This document shows, one piece after another, positions 45,798 to 55,298 of a stretch of DNA of 64,000 nt; the first letter of the stretch is position 1, and each line of letters starts with the position of its first letter. The stretch spans positions 124,001-188,000 of the forward strand of contig NZ_JAAOLY010000006.1 of assembly GCF_011601275.1 (NCBI RefSeq). The letters run 5' to 3'. The DNA comes from Janthinobacterium lividum (GTDB lineage Bacteria > Pseudomonadota > Gammaproteobacteria > Burkholderiales > Burkholderiaceae_D). A program made the position numbers and the translations under genes. A model generated the notes under the pieces. It made no database searches. It saw nothing but the letters and a program-made list of their open reading frames with translations, and had not been told where the DNA came from.

Positions 45798-46796
45798 GTG
45801 CGCCTGCGCGACATCCAATGGCTGCCGGCGCGCCCCTGGCTGGGCGCGCAGCGCGTGCACGTCCGTCCCTCGGGCGCGGGCCTGGCGTTTGGGGCGCTGC
45901 TGCTGGCGCTGTGGATCGCCGCCGTCAATTACCGCCTGGGCCTGGGCTATGCGCTCACGTATTTCGCGGCCGCCTGCGCCATCGCCGACATGCTGTTTGC
46001 CAGCCGCAACCTGGCAGGCCTGGCCCTGGCCGCCACGCCGGGCAAGCCCGTGTTCGCGGGCAGCCAGGCCACGTTCACCTTGCGCTTGATTAACCGCAGC
46101 GCCCGCCCGCGCCATGCGCTCCACGTGGCCATCAGCGGTTCGGCGGCAGCGCCCAGCCTGGCCGACATCGCCGCCCACGGGGAAACGGCCGTTAACATCG
46201 TCGTGGCCGCGCCGCAGCGGGGATGGCTCATTGTCCCGGCCGCGCGCCTGTCCGGCAGTTTCCCTCTGGGCCTGTTCCTTGCCTGGTGCCACTGGCAACC
46301 CGACGCAAGCGTGCTCGTGTATCCGCAGCCCGAACACAATGCGCCGCCGCTGCCCTTGCCTGCCGGCATGCTACAGCCGGCACAGCAGGCACGGCAGCCA
46401 GACTCACCCGATGGCGCTCTGGAGCTGGCCGGCGTACGCGCCTACCAGCCAGGCGATCCCCTGCACCGCCTAGCCTGGCGCCAGATCGCCCGCCACGATG
46501 GCGAGCATGTATTCAGCAAGCAATTCCAGCCTGCCGCCGACTCTCCCGCAGGCGCAACCCATGGCAGCATCGTGTTCGAGCATGCGGCCCTGCACGCGCT
46601 GGCGCCGGAAGCGCGCTTGTCGCGCCTGGCCGCCTGGGTACTGCAGGCGGAACGCGCGGGCATGCCGTACGGCATGCGCCTGGGCGCGCTGACTCTGGCG
46701 CCAGCCCTGGGTGCCAGCCACCGCGACGCCTGTTTGCGCGCACTGGCCCTGCACGGTTCGCCGCACGATTTTCCGCCAGCGCAGGCGACGCCATGA
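45798..46796 (+). CDS. DUF58 family protein
   Basis: 332 residues from the GTG at 45798, 5 nt after the moxR stop. Two N-terminal membrane helices (about 27-46 and 50-68) precede a beta domain and the DUF58 core (GVRAYQPGDPLHRLAWRQIAR). It is the regular partner of MoxR ATPases. It overlaps the next gene by 4 nt (ATGA). A longer in-frame extension upstream runs through moxR and is rejected. Confidence 0.9.
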   Translation: MRLRDIQWLPARPWLGAQRVHVRPSGAGLAFGALLLALWIAAVNYRLGLGYALTYFAAACAIADMLFASRNLAGLALAATPGKPVFAGSQATFTLRLINRSARPRHALHVAISGSAAAPSLADIAAHGETAVNIVVAAPQRGWLIVPAARLSGSFPLGLFLAWCHWQPDASVLVYPQPEHNAPPLPLPAGMLQPAQQARQPDSPDGALELAGVRAYQPGDPLHRLAWRQIARHDGEHVFSKQFQPAADSPAGATHGSIVFEHAALHALAPEARLSRLAAWVLQAERAGMPYGMRLGALTLAPALGASHRDACLRALALHGSPHDFPPAQATP

Positions 46797-48814
46797 AAGC
46801 CTGGCCGAGCAATTTGCCGCGTGACAAGGCCGACATTGTGCTGCTGTTGCTGGCCGCCGCCATGGTGCTGGCGCCGCACGCGCTGCACCTGCCCCCGTGG
46901 CTGTCAGCCGCCGCTGCCGCGCTCCTGCTGTGGCGCGCCGTCATTACCGTGCGGGGCCGGCGCCAGCCTCAGCTGATCCTGCTAGCGCCGCTGGCCTTGC
47001 TCGGCATCGCCGGCGTCTACGCCAGCTATGGCACCGTGTTGGGACGCGATCCGGGCGTGGCCATGCTAGCCCTGCTGCTGGCCTTGAAGTCGCTGGAAAT
47101 GCATGGCCGGCGCGACATCTTCGTCTTCGTCTTCCTCAGTTTTTTCCTCCTGCTGGCGAACTTCTTTCATACGCAAGGCATCCTCAGCGCCGCCTGGATG
47201 CTGGCCACCGTCATCGTCCTGCTGGCCGCCCTGCTGTCGGCCCAGTACGGCGCCGTGCAGCCCCGCCTGGCGCAAAGACTGGGCTTGCTGGGACGCATGC
47301 TGGCGCTGGCCATCCCCCTGTCGGCCGTGCTGTTTCTTGCCGTGCCGCGCGTCGACGGTCCCCTGTGGGGCACGGCAACAGAAGGCACACAAGCGCGCAC
47401 GGGCTTGTCCGACAGCATGCAACCGGGCGCCATCGCCTCGCTGGCCCTGTCAAGCGAACCCGTCTTCACGGCCCGTTTCAGCACACCGCTCCCGCCGCAA
47501 GAACAGCTGTACTGGCGCGGCGTGGTGCTGGGCGACTTCGACGGCGCCACCTGGACGCGCCGGGGCGCGAAGGGCCGCGCGCCTGCCAGTGACAGCCGCA
47601 TAGATATCGCGCTGGAAGGCCAGCCCAGCCACTACGAAGTCAGCTTGCAAGCGAGCGGCCAGCGGCGCATCTTCGCGCTCGACGTGCCGCGCAGCATAGA
47701 ACGCTTGCCCGGCAATCCGTATGTCGTGTCGTCCGCGCTGGAAGTGCTGACCATACAGCCCATTACTTCGACCGTGCGTTACCGCGTCAGTTCCCAGTCC
47801 CGCTACCGGCTGCAGGCAAGCTTGTCGCCAGAACAGCGGCAGCCATGGCTGGCCTTGCCCGCTGGCAGCAACCCGCGCAGCGTGGCCTGGGCCCGCGCCC
47901 TGCGCGGCCATGGCGCGCAGGCGCTGGCGCCGGCCGACGCCATCGCCGCCGTGCTTGAGCACTTCCGCCACGCGCCGTTCCGCTACACCCTGCAGCCCCC
48001 GTTGCTGGGCAAGCAGGGCGTCGACGACTTCCTGTTCACCACGCAAGCGGGTTTTTGCGAACATTACGCGGGCAGCTTTGTCGTGCTGATGCGCGCCATG
48101 GGCATACCCGCGCGCGTCGTCACCGGTTACCAGGGCGGCTTGCGCAACGGTACGGACAACAGCTTGACGGTGCGCCAGTCCGACGCCCATGCCTGGAGCG
48201 AAGTGTGGCTGGCGGGCCGGGGCTGGGTGCGCGTCGATCCCACCAGCGCCGTTGCGCCCCTGCGCACGCAGCGCAACCTCGACGCCGCCCTGCCGCCGGC
48301 CCCGTCGCCGCTGACGGCGTGGCGCGCCCTGGCCGGCCTCGATGGCGGCGCGCAAGGGGCGGTTGCCGCTTGGCGCCAGCAATGGCAGCAGGCCGAGCAC
48401 GCCTGGAGCAGCTGGGTACTCGACGCCACGCCGCAGCGCCAGCGCGCCATGCTCGACGGCTTGAAAAACGTGCCAGCGACAAAGCTGGCAATCGCTTGCG
48501 CCGTGCTGGCCCTGCTGTCGGGCGTGGCCGGTGGACTTGTCTGGTGGCGGCAAGCGCGGCGAGGCGATCCGCTCGACCGCCTGTACGCGCGGTTTTGCCA
48601 GCTACAGGCGCGGCGCGGCTACAGCCGTGCGCCGCACGAAGGCCCGCACGGTTATGCTGCCCGGTTGGCCGCAGGCAAGGCCACACAAGAGGCGCACGCC
48701 GCCATCGCACAGTTTCTGGCAATCTATGCCGCGATGAAGTATGGTAATGCCAACCCAGATGAACAATTCCGCGCGCGGCGCAGCTTGCGCCGCCTGTTAA
48801 CCCAATGCCGATGA
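46793..48814 (+). CDS. TgpA-type transglutaminase-like membrane protein
   Basis: 673 residues. An N-terminal block of about six membrane helices (15-185) precedes a periplasmic transglutaminase-like domain with the triad Cys422 (AGFCEHYAG), His466 (SDAHAWSEV) and Asp482 (RVDPTSA). One further helix (about 562-583) and a cytoplasmic DUF4129-like tail (PLDRLYARFCQL) follow. P. aeruginosa TgpA is essential for viability; the substrate is unsettled. Overlaps on both sides imply translational coupling within the operon. Confidence 0.92.
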   Translation: MKAWPSNLPRDKADIVLLLLAAAMVLAPHALHLPPWLSAAAAALLLWRAVITVRGRRQPQLILLAPLALLGIAGVYASYGTVLGRDPGVAMLALLLALKSLEMHGRRDIFVFVFLSFFLLLANFFHTQGILSAAWMLATVIVLLAALLSAQYGAVQPRLAQRLGLLGRMLALAIPLSAVLFLAVPRVDGPLWGTATEGTQARTGLSDSMQPGAIASLALSSEPVFTARFSTPLPPQEQLYWRGVVLGDFDGATWTRRGAKGRAPASDSRIDIALEGQPSHYEVSLQASGQRRIFALDVPRSIERLPGNPYVVSSALEVLTIQPITSTVRYRVSSQSRYRLQASLSPEQRQPWLALPAGSNPRSVAWARALRGHGAQALAPADAIAAVLEHFRHAPFRYTLQPPLLGKQGVDDFLFTTQAGFCEHYAGSFVVLMRAMGIPARVVTGYQGGLRNGTDNSLTVRQSDAHAWSEVWLAGRGWVRVDPTSAVAPLRTQRNLDAALPPAPSPLTAWRALAGLDGGAQGAVAAWRQQWQQAEHAWSSWVLDATPQRQRAMLDGLKNVPATKLAIACAVLALLSGVAGGLVWWRQARRGDPLDRLYARFCQLQARRGYSRAPHEGPHGYAARLAAGKATQEAHAAIAQFLAIYAAMKYGNANPDEQFRARRSLRRLLTQCR

Positions 48815-49968
48815 GACGCTCCTTGTTACCGATCAAATACCCCGCCCTGTCCCTGCTCCTCTCCCTCCCCCTGTGCCTGGCCACGGCGCACGCTGGCGAA
48901 AACAGCAACATTTCCGCTGCCGACCGCGCCCGTGCCGTGCGCGCGGCCAAGGCGCCTCCCGCCAAGACAGCAGCAAAAAAAGCACCGGCGAAATTCGACT
49001 TCGAAGGCGAATTTGTCGACTATGCCAACTGGAAAGAAGTACGCGCCTTCCTCGATGACATGTCTGCCAAACACGGCTTTGACCGCGCCGAGCTCGACAC
49101 CCTGATCGGCAAGGTGCGCTATGTCGAATCGACCGTGCAACTGATGAAGCCGGCGCCACCGGGCAAGCCGAAGAACTGGCAAGCGTACAGCTCCCGCTTC
49201 ATCGAGCCGGTGCGCATCAATGCGGGCGTGAAATTCTGGGATGAGAATGCGGAAGCGCTGGCGCGCGCCGAACGCGAATATGGCGTGCCGGCCGAGATCA
49301 TCGTCGGCATCATCGGCGTGGAAACCGTGTACGGACGCAACACAGGCCGCTTCCGCGTGCTCGACGCGCTGACGACTCTGGCGTTTTCCTATCCGGAAAG
49401 CCCGACCCGCGCCGCGCGCATGGAGTTTTTCAAGGGAGAACTGGAAAACGCGCTGTTGTATGCACGCAAGGATGGCATCGATCCCTTGACCCTTCTCGGC
49501 TCGTATGCGGGCGCCATCGGCCTGCCCCAGTTCATGCCCAGCAGCATCATGAAATATGCGGTGGACTTCGATGGCGATAGTCACATCGACCTGCGCAATT
49601 CCACGGCCGACGCCATCGGCAGCGTCGCGCATTTCCTCGTCGAGCACGGCTGGCGGCGCGATGACCCGGCCGTCAGCACCTACCCCGTCACCGTGTCGGC
49701 CAGCCGCACGTGGGAAAAATTCATCGGCCAGGGCTTGCAAGCCAAGTACCGGCTGGCGGAATTGCAGGAAGCCGGCGTCAGTGCCGCGCCATCCACGCCC
49801 CAGAACATATTGTTCGGCCTGATCGACTTGCAAAATGGTTCAGAAGCAACTGAGTATCACTTGGCAACCAATAACTTCTTTGCTATAACTCAGTACAACA
49901 GAAGTTATTTTTATGCCATGTCAGTGCTTGACTTGGGCAAGGCCATCAGTCAAGTGCGCGCACGCTAA
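48805..49968 (+). CDS. mltB: Lytic murein transglycosylase B
   Basis: Cleaves peptidoglycan glycan strands with anhydromuramyl ends. It has 387 residues with a signal peptide (about 1-30, no lipobox) and an Ala/Lys-rich linker. The MltB-type domain has the catalytic Glu173 in IGVETVYGRN and GAIGLPQFMPSS. It overlaps the tgpA-like gene by 10 nt, an unusual joining of a cell-wall hydrolase to a MoxR/TgpA operon. Confidence 0.95.
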   Translation: MPMRRSLLPIKYPALSLLLSLPLCLATAHAGENSNISAADRARAVRAAKAPPAKTAAKKAPAKFDFEGEFVDYANWKEVRAFLDDMSAKHGFDRAELDTLIGKVRYVESTVQLMKPAPPGKPKNWQAYSSRFIEPVRINAGVKFWDENAEALARAEREYGVPAEIIVGIIGVETVYGRNTGRFRVLDALTTLAFSYPESPTRAARMEFFKGELENALLYARKDGIDPLTLLGSYAGAIGLPQFMPSSIMKYAVDFDGDSHIDLRNSTADAIGSVAHFLVEHGWRRDDPAVSTYPVTVSASRTWEKFIGQGLQAKYRLAELQEAGVSAAPSTPQNILFGLIDLQNGSEATEYHLATNNFFAITQYNRSYFYAMSVLDLGKAISQVRAR

Positions 49969-50127
49969 CCGAAAGTCAGTGTAAAGTTATAATATTACTT
50001 GTAAGAAAGCGTAAGCGATATTGAATCGACCAGCAAACAGGTCTATGGTAGGGCCGATAACATGTGCCAGCCTCGCTCGCCAGCCTTTGTGCGGCACGGA
50101 ATGCAGTAATGGTTTTATACTTAACTT

Positions 50128-50156
50128 TTGTCAAAGTACAATTTTTGTTCTATCAT
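50128..50156 (+). promoter_or_regulatory. Predicted sigma70-like promoter of the small HTH gene
   Basis: TTGTCA (50128-50133) and TATCAT (50151-50156) are 17 nt apart. If used, it would give a 5' leader of about 240 nt that includes the hairpin at 50179-50200. Confidence 0.6.
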
Positions 50157-50178
50157 AGAGCATAATAAAGAATAAATA

Positions 50179-50200
50179 GGTGTTGCAGCTAGACAACACC
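50179..50200 (+). other. Leader hairpin
   Basis: GGTGTTG (50179-50185) pairs perfectly with CAACACC (50194-50200) across an 8-nt loop. No T-run follows, so it is not a simple terminator; it may be a control element. Confidence 0.55.
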
Positions 50201-50406
50201 GATTCTGTACCAAGCAAGATTATCGGGCTTTCCAGCTTGAAATTGAATCCTGTTGTACAATTGTGTATATATCATGAAAAACTGTATCCCGGATCGTACC
50301 GTGTGTGAATTCGTTCCTTTTAGTAAAGAATGAACATGAACGCAGCAAGAGCGAGCTCCGAGTGTTTTTTACTTTGCAGTGCAACTACAGAAGGAACAAT
50401 AACATC

Positions 50407-50739
50407 ATGACAAACCAAGTCGGCATTGATATGAACAGCGATTCGGACTCCGACGATCTGCTTCAGTACAACCCAAACAGACTGCTCGATACCCTGATCG
50501 AAAACCTGCGCCTGAAAAACGACGCAGCCTTGTCCCGCGCGCTGGAAGTGGCGCCACCGGTCATCAGTAAAATCCGCCACCATCGCCTGCCGGTCGGCGC
50601 ATCGCTGCTGATCCGCATGCACGAAGTCAGCGACCTGAGCATCCGCGACCTGCGTTACCTGATGGGTGACCGTCGTAACAAATTCCGCATCAGCGACAAG
50701 CAATTCAAGCCAAAAGAAGGCGAAACGCCACAAGGCTGA
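50407..50739 (+). CDS. Small Cro/CI-like helix-turn-helix protein
   Basis: 110 residues. An acidic N-terminus (MNSDSDSDD) is followed by a compact helical domain with KNDAALSRALEVAPPVISKI, a Cro-type HTH, then SLLIRMHEVSDLSIRDLRYLMGD and a basic tail. The ATG at 50407 has AAGGA upstream. The target is unknown. The very long AT-rich leader suggests heavily regulated expression. Confidence 0.75.
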   Translation: MTNQVGIDMNSDSDSDDLLQYNPNRLLDTLIENLRLKNDAALSRALEVAPPVISKIRHHRLPVGASLLIRMHEVSDLSIRDLRYLMGDRRNKFRISDKQFKPKEGETPQG

Positions 50740-50827
50740 TCCTGCCAGTTTCGCAGGTTTTCCCTCCCCGCCATGGGGAGGGGGTATTTCCAGCAGTTCT
50801 CAGGCCGTTCTGGTCGACATTAAACTA

Positions 50828-51730
50828 TCAAGCAGGAAACACACCAGTAGATAAGTAGCGGTCGCCACGGTCGCACACGACGAACACGATCGTCGCGTTT
50901 TCCACCGTTTGCGAGATGCGCAGCGCGATTTCGCAGGCGCCGGCAGCCGAGATGCCGCAGAACAAGCCTTCTTCCGCCGCCAGGCTGCGCGCCATGCGTT
51001 CGGCCACGCCCTGGCTCACATATTCCACCTGGTCCACGCGCGACTTGTCGTATATTTTCGGCAAGTACGCTTCCGGCCACTTGCGAATGCCGGGAATCTG
51101 CGAACCTTCCTCGGGCTGGGCGCCGATGATCTGGATGGCGGGATTCTGTTCCTTCAAATAGCGCGACACGCCCATGATGGTGCCCGTCGTGCCCATGGCG
51201 CTGACGAAATGCGTGACGCGCCCTTCCGTGTCGCGCCAGATTTCCGGTCCCGTGCTTTCATAGTGGGCGCGCGAATTGTCTTCGTTGGCGAACTGGTCGA
51301 GGATCACGCCGCGGCCATCCTTCTGCATCTGCTCGGCCAGGTCGCGCGCATATTCCATGCCGCCCGTCTTCGGCGTCAATAAAATGTCGGCGCCGTAAGC
51401 GGCCATGCTCTGGCGGCGCTCCACGCTGAGGTTGTCGGGCATCAGCAGCAGCATCTTGTAGCCGCGCAAGGCGGCCGCCATGGCCAGCGCGATGCCCGTA
51501 TTGCCACTGGTCGCCTCGATCAGGGTATCGCCCGGCTTGATGACGCCGCGCTCTTCAGCGCGCTTGAGCATCGACATGGCCGCGCGGTCCTTCACGGAGC
51601 CAGCCGGATTATTGCCCTCCAGCTTGCCCAGGATGACGTTGTTGCGCGCAAGCGCATCGGCACCCGGCAAGCGCGTCAGCTGCACCAGCGGGGTATTGCC
51701 TATCGTATCTTCAAGTGTCTTGTAAGCCAT
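50828..51730 (-). CDS. cysM: Cysteine synthase B (O-acetylserine sulfhydrylase)
   Basis: PLP enzyme that makes cysteine from O-acetylserine and sulfide or thiosulfate. It has 300 residues with Schiff-base Lys47 in AGSVKDRA and SGNTGIALAMAAALRGY. LMPDNLSVERRQSMAAYGA separates CysM from CysK. The start at 51730 gives MAYKTLEDTIGNTP; the longer upstream frame overlaps the divergent gene and is rejected. It stands alone with its own promoter region at 51731-51982. Confidence 0.96.
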   Translation of the reverse strand: MAYKTLEDTIGNTPLVQLTRLPGADALARNNVILGKLEGNNPAGSVKDRAAMSMLKRAEERGVIKPGDTLIEATSGNTGIALAMAAALRGYKMLLLMPDNLSVERRQSMAAYGADILLTPKTGGMEYARDLAEQMQKDGRGVILDQFANEDNSRAHYESTGPEIWRDTEGRVTHFVSAMGTTGTIMGVSRYLKEQNPAIQIIGAQPEEGSQIPGIRKWPEAYLPKIYDKSRVDQVEYVSQGVAERMARSLAAEEGLFCGISAAGACEIALRISQTVENATIVFVVCDRGDRYLSTGVFPA

Positions 51731-51982
51731 CGTGTCTGTTTGAGTAGATTCAACAAAGACCCATTCTAATATGAGATGCTGGACGGCGTATCGCCGATCG
51801 GCGGCGGCATCCGGGCTTGCGTGCGCGTCCGGCTGCGCCGCCCCATGCCGCATGGCGCCTGCCGCGCCGCCATTTCCGGGCGTGCACAAGGGGTATTGCG
51901 GCAGGCGCGCGCCGCATGCGCTAGACTCGTCACTGTTAGTTATTTTTGTTATTTGCTTATTCAGCCTCCGAACGGACTCGCC

Positions 51983-53740
51983 ATGGCCAGCAGCACACCT
52001 GAATTCATTCCCGAAACGACGCAGGACGATCCCGTCCAGTTCGCCACGCTCGACTTGCATGGCCGCAGCCACCAGATCTCGCCCGTCTTCAATGCGCCCG
52101 AACTGCAGCGCTTGCAGCGCTATGGCACGCGCCATCACTTTGCCGATGGCGAGACGCTGTTCGAGGCGGGCAGCAGCAGCTTCGGCATGCTGGTGATACT
52201 GTCCGGACGGGTCAGCATCAAGCGCCACGAGGTCATGGGACAGGCGTCCGTACTGCGTGAAGTGGGCGTCGGCCACTTCATTGCCGAGGTAGCGCAATTG
52301 TCCGGCCGCCCCACCCTCGTCAACGGCAGCGCCGTGGGCGCCGTGGAGTTGCTCGACATCAGCTCGGAATCCTTGCGCGCGCTGATCGTGGCCGAGGCGG
52401 AAATGGGCGAACGCATCGTGCGCGCCCTGATCCTGCGCCGCGTGGCGCTGATCGAATCGAATTCGGGCGGCCCCGTGCTGGTGGGGCCGCGCGGCAATGG
52501 CAATCTGTTCCACTTGCAAAGTTTTCTGTCGAGCAATGGCCACCCGCACACGGTGCTCGATCCGGCCACCGATGCGGCCGCCGCCGCGCTGGCCGAGCGC
52601 TACCGGCCCACGCCGCAGGAATGGCCGCTGGTCGTCTGCCCTGACGGCAAGATCATGAAAAATCCCGGCAATGCGGAACTGGGACGCTGCCTGGGCATGC
52701 TGCCCGATTTGTCCGGCGACAAGATCTTCGACGTGCTGGTGGTGGGCGCCGGACCGGCCGGACTGGCCACGGCCGTGTATGCGGCATCCGAAGGTTTATC
52801 GGTCCTGGCGCTGGAGCAACGCGCGTACGGCGGCCAGGCGGGCGCCAGTGCGCGCATCGAAAATTACCTGGGCTTTCCTACCGGGATTTCCGGCCGCGCC
52901 CTGGCGGGGCGCGCCTATGTGCAGGCGCAAAAGTTCGGCGTCGAGATCGCCACCCCGGCCAGCGCCGCCAACCTGCTGTGCGATACGTGGCCGCTGCGCG
53001 TCAATCTGTGCGACGGCACGCAGGTGCGCGCCCGCACGGTGGTACTGTCGTGCGGCGCGCGCTACCGCCGCCCGTCGCTGGCCAACCTGAAAACGTATGA
53101 GGGACGGGGCGTGTATTACTGGGCCTCGCCCATCGAAGCCAAGCTGTGCCGGCAGGAAGAGATCATCCTCGTTGGCGGCGGCAATTCGGCCGGCCAGGCG
53201 GCCGTGTTTCTGTCCGGCCACGCCGCAAAAGTCCACATGGTGATCCGCGGCGACGGACTGGCGGCCAGCATGTCGAGCTACCTGATCGAACGCATCGCCG
53301 CCACGCCCAACATCACCTTGCACACGCACACGGAAATCATCGCCCTCGAAGGCGACGACGATGGCTTGACGGAAGTGCGCTGGCGTAACAACCGCACGGG
53401 CGAGGAAGCCGATTGCGCCGTGCGCCGCGTGTTTCTTTTCGTCGGCGCCGATCCGAACACGGACTGGCTGCACGACTGCGCCGTGGCGGTCGACGAACAG
53501 GGCTTTATCCGCACGGGCTTCGAGGTCACGCGCGCCGAATGCCGCGCCCATGGCCACGGAGTGTATCCACCCGACTTGCCCGACCGGGCCGCGCTGGAAA
53601 CGAGCGTGCCGGGCGTGTTCGCCATCGGCGACGTGCGGGCCGGCTCCACCAAGCGCGTGGCCGCCGCCGTCGGCGAAGGGGCGGCCGTCGTTTCCCAGAT
53701 TCACGGCTTTCTTGCGCGCCTGCCCGTCAACAGCGCCTAA
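51983..53740 (+). CDS. Cyclic nucleotide-binding domain flavoprotein (thioredoxin-reductase-like, no CxxC)
   Basis: 585 residues. An N-terminal cNMP-binding domain (about 30-160) precedes a link, then an FAD/NAD(P) two-domain reductase. FAD motif VVGAGPAGLATAVYAASEG is near 255-275, NADPH motif VGGGNSAGQAA near 395-405 and GDVRAGSTKR near 550. At the place where thioredoxin reductases have the redox CxxC, this protein reads GVYYWASPIE (about residues 370-380), so it cannot be a normal thioredoxin reductase. It may reduce another partner or act as a sensor. It is convergent with the M28 peptidase gene (4-nt overlap). Confidence 0.9.
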   Translation: MASSTPEFIPETTQDDPVQFATLDLHGRSHQISPVFNAPELQRLQRYGTRHHFADGETLFEAGSSSFGMLVILSGRVSIKRHEVMGQASVLREVGVGHFIAEVAQLSGRPTLVNGSAVGAVELLDISSESLRALIVAEAEMGERIVRALILRRVALIESNSGGPVLVGPRGNGNLFHLQSFLSSNGHPHTVLDPATDAAAAALAERYRPTPQEWPLVVCPDGKIMKNPGNAELGRCLGMLPDLSGDKIFDVLVVGAGPAGLATAVYAASEGLSVLALEQRAYGGQAGASARIENYLGFPTGISGRALAGRAYVQAQKFGVEIATPASAANLLCDTWPLRVNLCDGTQVRARTVVLSCGARYRRPSLANLKTYEGRGVYYWASPIEAKLCRQEEIILVGGGNSAGQAAVFLSGHAAKVHMVIRGDGLAASMSSYLIERIAATPNITLHTHTEIIALEGDDDGLTEVRWRNNRTGEEADCAVRRVFLFVGADPNTDWLHDCAVAVDEQGFIRTGFEVTRAECRAHGHGVYPPDLPDRAALETSVPGVFAIGDVRAGSTKRVAAAVGEGAAVVSQIHGFLARLPVNSA

Positions 53741-55092
53741 CGCAAGGGCATGGGATACGTGGCCACGCTGACATTGCCGTCACGGTCGATGGCCTGGACG
53801 CCAAAGAAATAGTTGTCTTTCGACAGCTTGACCCTGGCTTCGGTGACATTGCCCACGTCTTGCGCGCCCTGCCACTGGTCGGCCGTCGTGGCGCGCCAGA
53901 CGATGCGGTAGCCGGCCAGGTCCGGTTCCGTATTCGGCTGCCACACCAGTGAGGTGGCGTTTTCCAGCTGGGCCGTGCGCACCTGCACGCCGGCGGGCGC
54001 GGCCGGCGCCAGGGCCAGCGACGCGAGCGCCGCCGCATTCACACGCGCCACTTTCGCCACATACTCATAGTCGACGAATTGCGGCAGGTCGCCATACTGC
54101 ACGCCATTCTCCACGCGCACGTCCTGGTGCTGATGGGCAAAATCCTCGTGCGGCTCCGTGAAGCGCAGCGCCGCATAGCCTTGCGCGAGGAAGGGCATGT
54201 GGTCGCCGCCGCGCAGGTAGCGGTCGGCGCGCTGGATGACGTTGACCGTAAAGCCGGGCACATAGCGCTCGCCCACCTGTTTCACGTGACGCGCCAGCTG
54301 GCGCGAGATGGAATCGTTTTCGCCGCCCGTCGCCACCAGGGCGCGCACGCCGTCGCTCATTTCCTTCACGGCCGGGATGCCTTCGGCAAACAGGCGCACC
54401 TGGCCGCCATCGACCGTGCCGTCTTCCGCGCGCGAACTGCCGATGATGTCGTTGTTGAGCATGCCGGCGATGTTGAGCTTGTTCAACTTAGCCTGCTGCG
54501 CCCAGTGACCGGAACCCAGCAAACCCTGCTCCTCGGCCGCCACGGCCATGAAAACGATGGTGGCGTCGAAGCGGTGGCGCGCCATCGCGCAAGCCATTTC
54601 GATCACGGCCGCCGTGCCGGACGCGTCGTCGTTGGCGCCGGGCGCGTCGCCCTGCGCATCCATCACGTCGGTGGCGCGCGAATCGTAATGGCCGCTGACG
54701 ACATAGATGCGCCCGGCCGACTGCGGCTGGCTGCCCGGCAAGGTCGCCACCACGTTGACGATGTCCGTCGGCCGCGCAATGCGCTTCGACACAGGCGCGA
54801 CATGGCTGTCGAACGCCACTTGCAGACGCCCGCCCGCCTGCGCGCCGCAGCGCTCCAGCTCGGCCTTGATCCAGCGCCGGGCCGCGCCGATGCCGCGCGT
54901 GTCGGACACGGTATCGGACATCGTGTGGCGCGTCTGAAAGCCCACCAGCTTGCGCACATACGCCTCGATGCGCTGCGGCGAAATATCAGCCAGCACCTGC
55001 CGTATCTGCTGCTGCGCCGGTTCGGCGCCGGGCGCCGCCGCCACGCTCGCCGACAGCATGGCTGCCGTCATTGCCGTCAAAATCCGTACCAT
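53737..55092 (-). CDS. M28 family zinc aminopeptidase (exported)
   Basis: 451 residues with a signal peptide ending about SVAAAPG. Zinc ligands and catalytic residues fit His135 (SGHYDSR), Asp155 (GANDDASG), Glu187/Glu188 (AAEEQG), Asp215 (LNNDIIG) and His298 (GGDHMPF). A fibronectin-III-like domain closes the C-terminus (about 370-451). It probably digests peptides in the periplasm or outside. The ATG at 55092 has GGGGGA upstream. Confidence 0.92.
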   Translation of the reverse strand: MVRILTAMTAAMLSASVAAAPGAEPAQQQIRQVLADISPQRIEAYVRKLVGFQTRHTMSDTVSDTRGIGAARRWIKAELERCGAQAGGRLQVAFDSHVAPVSKRIARPTDIVNVVATLPGSQPQSAGRIYVVSGHYDSRATDVMDAQGDAPGANDDASGTAAVIEMACAMARHRFDATIVFMAVAAEEQGLLGSGHWAQQAKLNKLNIAGMLNNDIIGSSRAEDGTVDGGQVRLFAEGIPAVKEMSDGVRALVATGGENDSISRQLARHVKQVGERYVPGFTVNVIQRADRYLRGGDHMPFLAQGYAALRFTEPHEDFAHQHQDVRVENGVQYGDLPQFVDYEYVAKVARVNAAALASLALAPAAPAGVQVRTAQLENATSLVWQPNTEPDLAGYRIVWRATTADQWQGAQDVGNVTEARVKLSKDNYFFGVQAIDRDGNVSVATYPMPLR

Positions 55093-55227
55093 GCCTGCAT
55101 CCCCCGATGAGTGATTGAGCTGGCCATTCTCGCATTTTTGACGACGGGCAAGGATGTTCCAGGATGAAAATCGTGCATTATAGAAACTGCTACAATCGGC
55201 CACTGCCCCGCTCACGAAAGACACCGC

Positions 55228-55287
55228 ATGCGCCTGACCGCCCTTCATCCCGTACGCCGCAGCCTCAACCTGCGCGCGGTCCGCTGA
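55228..55287 (+). other. Possible 19-codon upstream reading frame
   Basis: An ATG-started frame (MRLTALHPVRR and onward, 19 residues) ends in TGA two bases before a GTG that could start the phospholipase gene. It may be a translation-coupling leader peptide; evidence is weak. Confidence 0.25.
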
Positions 55288-55298
55288 CGGTGCGCCGC

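Larger units (their letters stand above)
49969..50406. other. AT-rich 438-bp leader upstream of a small HTH gene
   Basis: It is much richer in A+T than the flanking genes. It contains a promoter-like pair (50128-50156), a perfect hairpin (50179-50200) and short palindromes such as TTGTACAA near 50255. No convincing gene; the open frame running through 50305-50406 is read as leader. Confidence 0.6.

Noticed and set aside
50305-50406. Extension of the small HTH protein upstream of 50407
   Set aside because: The added 34 residues come from the AT-rich leader and the ATG at 50407 has its own ribosome-binding site.
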